A DNA stretch of 13,761 nucleotides, taken from assembly GCA_017416055.1 (NCBI GenBank), contig JAFQDI010000233.1, forward strand, positions 1 to 13,761, given 5' to 3'. A program made the translations under genes and the position numbers. This DNA is from Lachnospiraceae bacterium (GTDB lineage: Bacteria > Bacillota_A > Clostridia > Lachnospirales > Lachnospiraceae). The notes beneath the pieces are model-generated. The model saw only the letters and a program-made list of their open reading frames with translations, had not been told where the DNA came from and did no database searches. This document shows, in pieces, positions 1 to 4,749 of the stretch. Numbering within the stretch: the stretch's first letter is position 1; each line of letters begins with the position of its first letter.

Positions 1-1537
1 CACTTGAAACCTGATATGCGGTTTCCGCATCCAGCGCTGCGGTGGCTTCATCCACGAGGAGCACCTGTGCTTTTTTGAGTAAGCTCCTGGCAATGGAAAT
101 CCTCTGTTTCTCACCACCGGACAATCCGCAGCCATTCTCGCCGCACAAATAATCTGCGCCCTTTTCCCGGGTTAACGCTGATAGTCCGGAAAGGCGAATC
201 GCCTCGTTGATCTCTTCTTCGGGGAATTCGCGGAACATGGTGATATTGTCTCTGATTGTGGCGTTGAAAACGAACACATTCTGCTGAATGATGCTTTCCA
301 TTTCATAAAGATTACTGCTGCTGATCTTTCTAAGTTCGGTATCATCATAAAGTATCGTTCCATCATAGTTCTGATAGGATGCCAGAAGCAGATTCAGCAG
401 GGTTGATTTGCCGCTTCCGGACGCGCCGACAATCGCATATTTCTTGCCAAGTTCAAATGTACAATTGATGTTTCCCAGCACCTGCTTTTCCGGTTCATAT
501 CCGAAAGACAGATCTTTTATCACAATACCACGCTCAATTTTTACGATCTCGCTTTCTGCTTCCTCCCTAACGTTTGTCTCTAATGCACCTGCAATTTTCT
601 CAACCAAAGCCTTGGCGGCCTTTCTTTCCGCAATGCAAGTTGGAATCACCTCGATCGGGCTAAGAACGTAATTCATCAACTGTACAAAAATCAAAGTAGT
701 ACCCGCAGTAATGCCTTTTCCGGACATTGCAAGATACGCGCCAAAAACGAACACGCCAAGTTGGGCCGTGATTCCTGCGACAGCACCGAACATCTGAACA
801 AGAGTATTCATTTTATGCTTCCCGCATTGTACCTTTGCAAGCTCCCGTACATTTTCTTTGAACATACGAATCATTTGCGCTTCAGCCTTAAAGGATTTGA
901 TCACCGAGAAGCCGCCCAAACAATCCCTTAATGCAGAAGTGTATGCCTCGTTTCTGTCTGAAACCTTCTTCTCCTCCTCCGCAACTTTGTTGCCCGTCAG
1001 AATAGCCGCGATCAAAGGGAGCAGAAAAAGGCCGATTGCGATCAAGGTAAGCAGAGGACTGTACCATATCATCAAAACCATTGCACCGATAAAAGAAAGC
1101 ACACTCTCTACCAGAGAAAATGTATTCCGCAAATATCCCTGCTCAATTACCTGAATATCATTGGTAAGTGCGGATATGTAGGTTGAAGAGTTCTCACCGG
1201 AAAAAGCAGATATGTTTTTCTTTGTGAGTTCACCGAAAACATATTCTTTATACCCGGAAATTCCCCTTGTAATAAATTTCGGCTTAGAGTGGTAGGAAAT
1301 CATATAGACAACCGGGATTCCTCCAATCAGCACCAACGTAATCAAGGTAAGTTGAAACAGCGTAAATCCGGTCTCATATCCTCCGATCAAATCAATCAGC
1401 TGTTGCATCAACCAGGAAATGAGCATCGCGGCGATAGCTCCAAATAGCGGTTCACTCATTGCGATCGCGAAACTTACAACATTTCCTTTGTAAAATTGTT
1501 TTGTATATGGACGAATATCTATCTTTCTGTTTTTCAT
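1..1537 (-). CDS. ABC exporter half-transporter, permease fused to ATPase (3' end cut by window edge)
   Basis: Reading the minus strand from ATG at 1537 gives an open frame to the window edge (512 codons). It begins MKNRKIDIRPYTKQFYKG. The first ~300 residues are rich in hydrophobic segments, as in an ABC type-1 exporter membrane domain. The nucleotide-binding domain follows: Walker A GASGSGKST near residue 375, signature LSGGEKQR near 471, Walker B LLVDEATAALD near 494. The H-loop would lie beyond the edge; only some 50-80 residues should be missing for a usual half-transporter. No frameshift was found: start and Walker A are in one frame. The start overlaps the stop of the upstream regulator gene as ATGA (1534-1537), with GGAGGTGAAG just before it, so the two are probably translationally coupled. 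Such transporters work as homo- or heterodimers in the membrane and export peptides, lipids or drugs. The substrate cannot be told. If the partner is encoded to the left, it is out of view. Confidence 0.93.
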   Translation of the reverse strand, partial: MKNRKIDIRPYTKQFYKGNVVSFAIAMSEPLFGAIAAMLISWLMQQLIDLIGGYETGFTLFQLTLITLVLIGGIPVVYMISYHSKPKFITRGISGYKEYVFGELTKKNISAFSGENSSTYISALTNDIQVIEQGYLRNTFSLVESVLSFIGAMVLMIWYSPLLTLIAIGLFLLPLIAAILTGNKVAEEEKKVSDRNEAYTSALRDCLGGFSVIKSFKAEAQMIRMFKENVRELAKVQCGKHKMNTLVQMFGAVAGITAQLGVFVFGAYLAMSGKGITAGTTLIFVQLMNYVLSPIEVIPTCIAERKAAKALVEKIAGALETNVREEAESEIVKIERGIVIKDLSFGYEPEKQVLGNINCTFELGKKYAIVGASGSGKSTLLNLLLASYQNYDGTILYDDTELRKISSSNLYEMESIIQQNVFVFNATIRDNITMFREFPEEEINEAIRLSGLSALTREKGADYLCGENGCGLSGGEKQRISIARSLLKKAQVLLVDEATAALDAETAYQVSS

Positions 1538-2661
1538 TCTTCACCTCCGCAGGTTTCCTCTTTCACGATTTTGTTCCAGATATTCAGCAGTTGCTCATTA
1601 CCATTTTCCTGTGTGATCTGTTTGAGAACCGCCTCCATAGCGGTTTCCCCGAGATCATCGTATGCGGTTTCATTCTGTATGTCTCCGATACAGAATCTCA
1701 TGTTCCCGATTTGATAAACCGGCTCGGAATCAAATCGAATGGCCGCTTGATAGGCACGTTTCATATACGGCTCAACCTTTTCCGTTTCACCGAGAAGCAA
1801 GGAACAAGCTGCACATCCGGAATAGCAAGGCGCAATCACCTTATCCACATAACAAGACGCGTTTTGATCCTTTTTCACACGCTCAAGCAGATCGATCAGC
1901 CAAAGAAAGGCCTCGCGGCAGGAAACGTAATCGTCTTTCCTGAAATAGTAATTTGCATAAGCAAACATGGTACGGATCGCATCGGATATGACAGCGACAA
2001 AAGCATATGTCATAAACGGAACGGCCTCTTCCAATCCAGTTTCCGGTGTGTTTGTGTCTGAAAGATCATTGCCCGTTAGTGTGAAAGCAATCAACGAGTT
2101 GTGTACGCCGCTGACGTTATATTTCTTGAGAAGTTCAATTCCTTTTTGTGTTTTGTCAAGACCTATATAACATTGAGCGATCTCACTTTGAATGGATGCC
2201 TCACTGATTTGCGGATCGGTGTTCTGTGATAAAAGCAAAATAGATCGTTCTAACAATTCAATACAGCGATACAGATATTTTTCTCGATTCTGCTCAATCC
2301 CTGCCAGCAAATACAGTTCGCCCGCACGATACACAATGCGAAAATCGTTTGGATATCTCAACAATGCTTTTTCCGCTTCGACGAACGCTTCATCATATTC
2401 TTTCTGCCGTTGTAGTTCGTGTATCCGTTTTTCAAGCGCGATAACACTTCCGTTTTGTACCTCAAAGCCGACCATCGCATCAAGAGAAACTCCAAATAAA
2501 TCAGCCATCTTCGCTATCAGGTTCAGTTCCGGTGTCGCCACGCCACGTTCCCATTTTGAAACAGAGGCGAAGGTAACTCCCAGAGCTTCCGCCAATTGCT
2601 CCTGTGTCATAGAGCGTTTTTTTCGCAGTTTGCTTATATTTGCAGAAAGTGATAACTTCAT
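1534..2661 (-). CDS. XRE-family transcriptional regulator with TPR-like C-terminal region
   Basis: 375 residues starting MKLSLSANISKLRKKRSM. Residues ~8-62 form a Cro/C1-type helix-turn-helix (TQEQLAEALGVTFASVSKWE, then PELNLIAKMADLFGVSLDAM). The rest (~75-370) is alpha-helical with TPR-like repeats (RQKEYDEAFVEAEKALLRYP, ISEASIQSEIAQCYIGLDKT). This layout is common in Firmicute regulators controlled by a ligand or peptide bound to the helical part; no ligand is evident here. I chose ATG 2661 because GAAGAGG sits 8 nt upstream; the frame stays open 21 codons further up, but that extension (MPSLFTNSWYN...) runs over the promoter and has no ribosome site. The gene overlaps the ABC transporter gene downstream by 4 nt, so it probably controls that operon, including itself. 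It reads away from the truncated toxin copy at 2751. Confidence 0.9.
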   Translation of the reverse strand: MKLSLSANISKLRKKRSMTQEQLAEALGVTFASVSKWERGVATPELNLIAKMADLFGVSLDAMVGFEVQNGSVIALEKRIHELQRQKEYDEAFVEAEKALLRYPNDFRIVYRAGELYLLAGIEQNREKYLYRCIELLERSILLLSQNTDPQISEASIQSEIAQCYIGLDKTQKGIELLKKYNVSGVHNSLIAFTLTGNDLSDTNTPETGLEEAVPFMTYAFVAVISDAIRTMFAYANYYFRKDDYVSCREAFLWLIDLLERVKKDQNASCYVDKVIAPCYSGCAACSLLLGETEKVEPYMKRAYQAAIRFDSEPVYQIGNMRFCIGDIQNETAYDDLGETAMEAVLKQITQENGNEQLLNIWNKIVKEETCGGEE

Positions 2662-2691
2662 TTTTTGTACCTCTTCGTTCTTTTCACCTAT

Positions 2692-2700
2692 ATTATACCA
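2692..2700 (-). promoter_or_regulatory. Extended -10 promoter of the regulator/ABC operon
   Basis: On the minus strand TGGTATAAT gives a perfect -10 hexamer (TATAAT, 2692-2697) with the extended TG motif directly before it. No good -35 is present at 16-18 nt (CTTCTC at best), which fits an extended -10 promoter. Transcription would begin near 2685, leaving a short leader before the ATG at 2661. Confidence 0.6.
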
Positions 2701-2750
2701 CGAATTTGTGAATAGAGAAGGCAATGCAGGTACAATTAGTTTAGGTTTTC

Positions 2751-2828
2751 TTGAACTTATGGTTTAGCTTCGTTCTGTTAATCTCCCTTATCGGTCTTTG
2801 TTATAAGATCTTTAAGGAAAGAAAATAG
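2751..2828 (+). pseudogene. 5'-truncated remnant of a one-helix type I toxin gene
   Basis: The frame ending at TAG 2826-2828 reads LNLWFSFVLLISLIG then LCYKIFKERK. It matches the C-terminal two thirds of the intact toxin at 4531-4620 (LIPFCLLIITLIG then LGYKIFKERK). The matching ATG region is lost: the in-frame stop at 2742-2744 lies just upstream, the nearest ATG (2759) reads GTT TAG, no Shine-Dalgarno sequence precedes the possible TTG at 2751, and the structured 5' UTR and promoter of the intact copy are absent. Sequence similarity to the intact copy starts near 2781 and continues through the antisense RNA gene. A very weak TTG-started product cannot be excluded. Confidence 0.7.
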
Positions 2829-2855
2829 CCGCCATTACTCGAACTAATGGCGGCT
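2819..2855 (-). terminator. Rho-independent terminator of left antisense RNA, and likely of the HEAT-like gene
   Basis: Perfect 11-bp stem AGCCGCCATTA / TAATGGCGGCT (2827-2837 with 2845-2855), 7-nt loop, followed on the minus strand by ATTTTCTTTCC. The HEAT-like gene ends 68 nt upstream with no other terminator in between. Confidence 0.8.
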
Positions 2856-2915
2856 GGCCTTGTAAAAGGCTAGTAGCTTAACTGTCAGGGTAAGCCGTCC
2901 TCCGGTTTCCCTTTC
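2819..2915 (-). ncRNA. Putative antitoxin antisense RNA, left (orphan) copy
   Basis: A minus-strand promoter (2922-2949) and a rho-independent terminator (2827-2855 plus T-rich tail) define an RNA of about 97 nt. It would start near 2915, just before AGGGAAACCGG. It contains a 5' hairpin with a GAGGA loop, a second stem (CTAGCCTT / AAGGCCAG, with one G-U pair) and the terminator stem. It is the same element as the RNA at 4611-4707. Because the facing toxin copy is truncated, its natural target may be gone. With nearly the same sequence it could still pair with the mRNA of the intact copy 1.8 kb away. Confidence 0.6.
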
Positions 2916-2921
2916 ACTTTT

Positions 2922-2949
2922 GTTATATCATATTTTTTGTGGAATGCAA
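2922..2949 (-). promoter_or_regulatory. Promoter of left antisense RNA (inside the 3' end of the HEAT-like gene)
   Basis: Minus strand TTGCAT (2944-2949), 16-nt spacer, TATAAC (2922-2927). The right copy has identical hexamers with a 17-nt spacer. This promoter overlaps the last codons of the HEAT-like gene. Confidence 0.6.
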
Positions 2950-4245
2950 CCCTTTTCTTTTTCGTTTTCTTGCCCAACTGCGAATATCTTCATCGCTGTC
3001 ACACAGGCATTCTTCCAAAATTTCCGGTGTCACCATCCGATGTCTGGACATATACATCAGTGCGGATTCCCGGCAAAAAGAACAGGGGGTATTTTCGTAC
3101 AGCAACGGTAGCAAATGTTTCGGACGCGCGACCTTGCTGTCCTTGCGATAAGCCTGATAAATATACATTCCTGCCGAATGGACACCGTGCCAATCCCTTT
3201 TTGCTATCAGCTCGCGCAACAGCATTTCCAACAGCTCCCCATCTTCCGGCAAATAGTTAATCGCTAACAGCGCAAAGTTCTCCAATGTATGAATTCCTTT
3301 CGCCATATTGCTCAGTGCAAATTTCCGCACGGCAGAATGCCGAACGTTCTCCAACGCTTGCCATGCCGCTTTTTGCAATTCTTCGCAGTCCGATTGCGTA
3401 TCCTTGATGATGATCTGTGGATCGTGAGGATATGAACAGCGGCTAAATGCTTCCAATGCTTTTGCACGCAATTCCGGCTGGTCCTGCTCTCGGTACGCAA
3501 GCGCATACTGTTCCACCGTCTCCCTATCTGCTTTTTTCGCCAACCATAAGGACAGCATGATTCCTGATCGCCTTTCCTCCGGCATCGTCTTGCGCTGTTC
3601 CCAGTTTACCTCCCTTTCCTCTATATATGCCTGCTCTCTTTGCAGGAAACAAGCTATGTTCCAATCCATTTTCGCGGCGCGTTCCATCGTCTTTCTGTAC
3701 CGACCGCCCTCTGATTCAAAAAACCAAGGAAAGTCTCCATCCTGCATATATCGCTTTTCCCGGTATAGGCGACCAAAATCTCCCGCAATGCGAAGAAACG
3801 ATGTGCGGTCAACCGTCAGCACTAAACCCAGTTGCTCCAAATCTGAAAGTTCATGGAATATGCGGTTGGGTCTACGCTTTCGGGCATACATATCTGCCAG
3901 TAACGCACAATATTTCTCCTCCACTGCCTGTCGAGCGGATTCATATCCATCCCACGCAAAAAACATCAGCAGTTCACTTAGATGTAGTAAATCCCATCCT
4001 CTATTTGGGCGGTACTTTTTCAGTGCTTCTGCTGCAGCACAGATAAACGTTTCCTTGTCAGGGTAGGAATTTGCCATCGTGTAGACGTACCACGAGCGTG
4101 TACCTTCGCTTTGGGCATCGTAGGCGATATCCCTTGTACATGCCCATAAAACAATATCACGATACTTTTCCGGTTCCCGCCGCACAGCCTTTACGCATCT
4201 GCCGAGTCCCCGAAGCATCGCCGCTTTAAATTCTTTCTTTGTCAT
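2923..4245 (-). CDS. HEAT-repeat-like alpha-helical protein of unknown function
   Basis: 440 residues from ATG 4245 (MTKKEFKAAMLRGLGRCVKA); CCGGAGGAAAT lies directly before it. The frame stays open upstream to a TTG at 4309, but that part overlaps the leader peptide and lacks a good ribosome site. I do not recognise the family. The protein looks soluble and helical, with no signal peptide or membrane segment. Its second half has tandem helical pairs typical of HEAT/armadillo solenoids (ELRAKALEAFSRCSYPHDPQ, CRESALMYMSRHRMV, LEECLCDSDEDIRSWARKRK), so protein or nucleic-acid binding is possible. The last eight residues (LHSTKNMI) are encoded by the antisense-RNA promoter repeat, so the original C-terminus may have been replaced when that unit arrived. 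The gene has its own promoter (4346-4374) and a translated-looking leader. It lies between two toxin-antitoxin-like copies. Function unknown. Confidence 0.85.
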   Translation of the reverse strand: MTKKEFKAAMLRGLGRCVKAVRREPEKYRDIVLWACTRDIAYDAQSEGTRSWYVYTMANSYPDKETFICAAAEALKKYRPNRGWDLLHLSELLMFFAWDGYESARQAVEEKYCALLADMYARKRRPNRIFHELSDLEQLGLVLTVDRTSFLRIAGDFGRLYREKRYMQDGDFPWFFESEGGRYRKTMERAAKMDWNIACFLQREQAYIEEREVNWEQRKTMPEERRSGIMLSLWLAKKADRETVEQYALAYREQDQPELRAKALEAFSRCSYPHDPQIIIKDTQSDCEELQKAAWQALENVRHSAVRKFALSNMAKGIHTLENFALLAINYLPEDGELLEMLLRELIAKRDWHGVHSAGMYIYQAYRKDSKVARPKHLLPLLYENTPCSFCRESALMYMSRHRMVTPEILEECLCDSDEDIRSWARKRKRKGLHSTKNMI

Positions 4246-4251
4246 ATTTCC

Positions 4252-4288
4252 TCCGGTAAAATCATTATTTTGCCGGATTTCCTCCGGC
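4252..4288 (-). promoter_or_regulatory. Two mutually exclusive hairpins at the HEAT-like gene's ribosome site
   Basis: On the minus strand TCCGGC (4272-4277) can pair upstream with GCCGGA (4283-4288, loop GGAAA). It can instead pair downstream, as TCCGG, with CCGGA of the main gene's ribosome site (4252-4256). The second fold is extended by AAAAT / ATTTT with loop AATG, giving 5+5 bp with one mismatch, and would hide the Shine-Dalgarno GGAGG. The leader's stop codon lies in this second hairpin. The 11-nt string CCGGAGGAAAT occurs twice (4277-4287 and 4246-4256). The layout resembles translational attenuators such as those of erm genes; function here is inferred only. Confidence 0.45.
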
Positions 4289-4315
4289 GGTTTTATGCAT
4301 ATTGTGTTCAAGCAT
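4265..4315 (-). CDS. Leader peptide upstream of the HEAT-like gene
   Basis: Sixteen codons, MLEHNMHKTAGGNPAK, ending in TAA. The start is preceded by AAGGAGGTG (4322-4330) with a 6-nt spacer, a near-perfect complement of the 16S rRNA end and stronger than the site of the main gene 20 nt downstream of its stop. It lies ~25 nt after the predicted transcription start. I do not recognise the peptide. There are two His and two Asn but no run of a single amino acid that would mark a classical attenuation leader. The strong ribosome site is the main reason to believe it is translated; its stop codon falls in the hairpin that can hide the next ribosome site. Confidence 0.55.
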   Translation of the reverse strand: MLEHNMHKTAGGNPAK

Positions 4316-4345
4316 AGAAAACACCTCCTTAAGATCTATATGATT

Positions 4346-4374
4346 ATTTTATCATATAAAATTGCCCAATGCAA
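4346..4374 (-). promoter_or_regulatory. Promoter of the leader/HEAT-like gene
   Basis: Minus strand TTGCAT (4369-4374), 17-nt spacer, TAAAAT (4346-4351). Start would be near 4339. It diverges from the toxin promoter at 4417-4445. The stretch TTGCATT...ATATGATA is shared with both antisense RNA promoters. Confidence 0.65.
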
Positions 4375-4416
4375 CTATAGTTGATTTCGGGTTATATCTT
4401 TTATCAAAACATATAG

Positions 4417-4445
4417 TTGAAATCCGTTCCTATATGATATATTAT
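4417..4445 (+). promoter_or_regulatory. Promoter of the toxin mRNA
   Basis: TTGAAA (4417-4422), 17-nt spacer, TATTAT (4440-4445). Start would be near 4451, exactly at GGGAAACCGG, the first base of the inverted repeat shared with the antisense RNA. Confidence 0.65.
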
Positions 4446-4450
4446 CCACA

Positions 4451-4530
4451 GGGAAACCGGAAGCCGGGCGGCTTACCCTCCTTCGGAGGGAACAAAACCC
4501 TCCGATCTTACGAACGGAGGGCGATTGATT
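4451..4530 (+). promoter_or_regulatory. Structured toxin 5' UTR with sequestered ribosome site
   Basis: The ~80-nt leader holds two CCCTC-type hairpins. The first is CCCTC / GAGGG (4476-4480 with 4486-4490). The second is CCCTCCG / CGGAGGG (4498-4504 with 4515-4521). The right arm of the second is the Shine-Dalgarno sequence of the toxin (GGAGGG 4516-4521, 9 nt before ATG 4531), so in this fold translation is blocked. The first 28 nt (4451-4478) carry 10-nt ends GGGAAACCGG and CGGCTTACCC. These are complementary to the mRNA's own 3' region at 4680-4703, allowing a 5'-3' long-range interaction as known for hok-type and AapA1-type toxin mRNAs. Confidence 0.6.
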
Positions 4531-4620
4531 ATGGTTCCATATTCTGATTTGATTCCGTTTTGTTTACTAATAATCACCCTTATCGGTCTTGGCTATAAGA
4601 TATTTAAGGAAAGAAAATAG
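4531..4620 (+). CDS. Small hydrophobic toxin-like peptide (type I TA, holin-like toxin type)
   Basis: 29 residues beginning MVPYSDLIPF, with a single hydrophobic helix (about residues 7-23) and a basic tail YKIFKERK. A perfect-looking ribosome site GGAGGG sits 9 nt upstream. Size, one membrane helix, charged C-terminus, structured leader and a convergent antisense RNA overlapping the 3' end all fit type I toxins. The wording resembles the putative holin-like toxins of Firmicutes (Hol_Tox-like peptides), from memory rather than a search. Such peptides act at the inner face of the cytoplasmic membrane. The gene lies between the divergent HEAT-like gene and convergent metG. The stop codon and last codons are within the region covered by the antisense RNA. 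Toxicity is inferred. Confidence 0.7.
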   Translation: MVPYSDLIPFCLLIITLIGLGYKIFKERK

Positions 4621-4647
4621 CCGCCATTATCCCAACTAATGGCGGCT
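4611..4647 (-). terminator. Rho-independent terminator of right antisense RNA, and likely of metG
   Basis: Perfect 11-bp stem AGCCGCCATTA / TAATGGCGGCT (4619-4629 with 4637-4647), 7-nt loop, then ATTTTCTTTCC on the minus strand. On the plus strand no T-run follows, so it should not stop toxin transcription. It is the first terminator after metG. Confidence 0.8.
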
Positions 4648-4707
4648 GGCCTTGTAAAAGGCTAGTTGCTCAATTGTCAGGGTAAGCCGTCCTCCGGTTT
4701 CCCTTTC
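4611..4707 (-). ncRNA. Putative antitoxin antisense RNA, right copy
   Basis: About 97 nt, from the start near 4707 to the T-rich tail after the hairpin at 4619-4647. It is convergent with the toxin mRNA and covers its last codons, stop and 3' UTR, so it would be a cis antisense antitoxin pairing with the toxin mRNA 3' part. Its 5' portion (complement of 4680-4703) reads GGGAAACCGG, four bases, then CGGCTTACCC. These are the same two 10-nt blocks that begin the toxin mRNA (there separated by eight bases). It can fold a 5' hairpin with a GAGGA loop, a middle stem (4648-4667) and the terminator stem. Confidence 0.65.
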
Positions 4708-4713
4708 ACTTTT

Positions 4714-4742
4714 GTTATATCATATTTTTTTGTGGAATGCAA
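4714..4742 (-). promoter_or_regulatory. Promoter of right antisense RNA
   Basis: Minus strand TTGCAT (4737-4742), 17-nt spacer, TATAAC (4714-4719). It lies 7 bp beyond the metG stop codon, so read-through from metG also enters the antisense gene. Confidence 0.65.
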
Positions 4743-4749
4743 CTCTTTT

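Larger units (their letters stand above)
2781..2950 (+). repeat. Direct repeat, left copy (toxin 3' end plus antisense RNA gene)
   Basis: This stretch matches 4571-4742 in the same orientation with about ten substitutions and one single-base indel (6 versus 7 T near the antisense promoter), counted by eye. The two copies flank the HEAT-like gene, its leader and the intact toxin. Differences cluster in the terminator loop (2838-2844), around 2874-2882 and in the toxin codons near 2799-2810. The stems and the promoter hexamers are unchanged. Confidence 0.9.
4571..4742 (+). repeat. Direct repeat, right copy
   Basis: Same sequence as 2781-2950, with about ten differences by eye. It spans the toxin's C-terminal codons, its 3' UTR and the whole antisense RNA gene including promoter. 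It ends 8 bp before the stop of metG. The left copy ends inside the HEAT-like gene. Confidence 0.9.

Noticed and set aside
2662..2724. N-terminal extension of the XRE regulator (MPSLFTNSWYN...)
   Set aside because: It would start upstream of the extended -10 promoter's transcription start and has no ribosome site, while ATG 2661 has one.
4451..4521. CRISPR-like or transposon-end repeat from the CCCTCC/GGAGGG units
   Set aside because: Only two unequal hairpins, no spacers and no transposase; the units are explained by ribosome-site sequestration in the toxin leader.
4651..4668. CTGGCCTT / AAGGCTAG hairpin as a plus-strand terminator for the toxin mRNA
   Set aside because: No T-run follows on the plus strand; it is better read as an internal stem of the antisense RNA.
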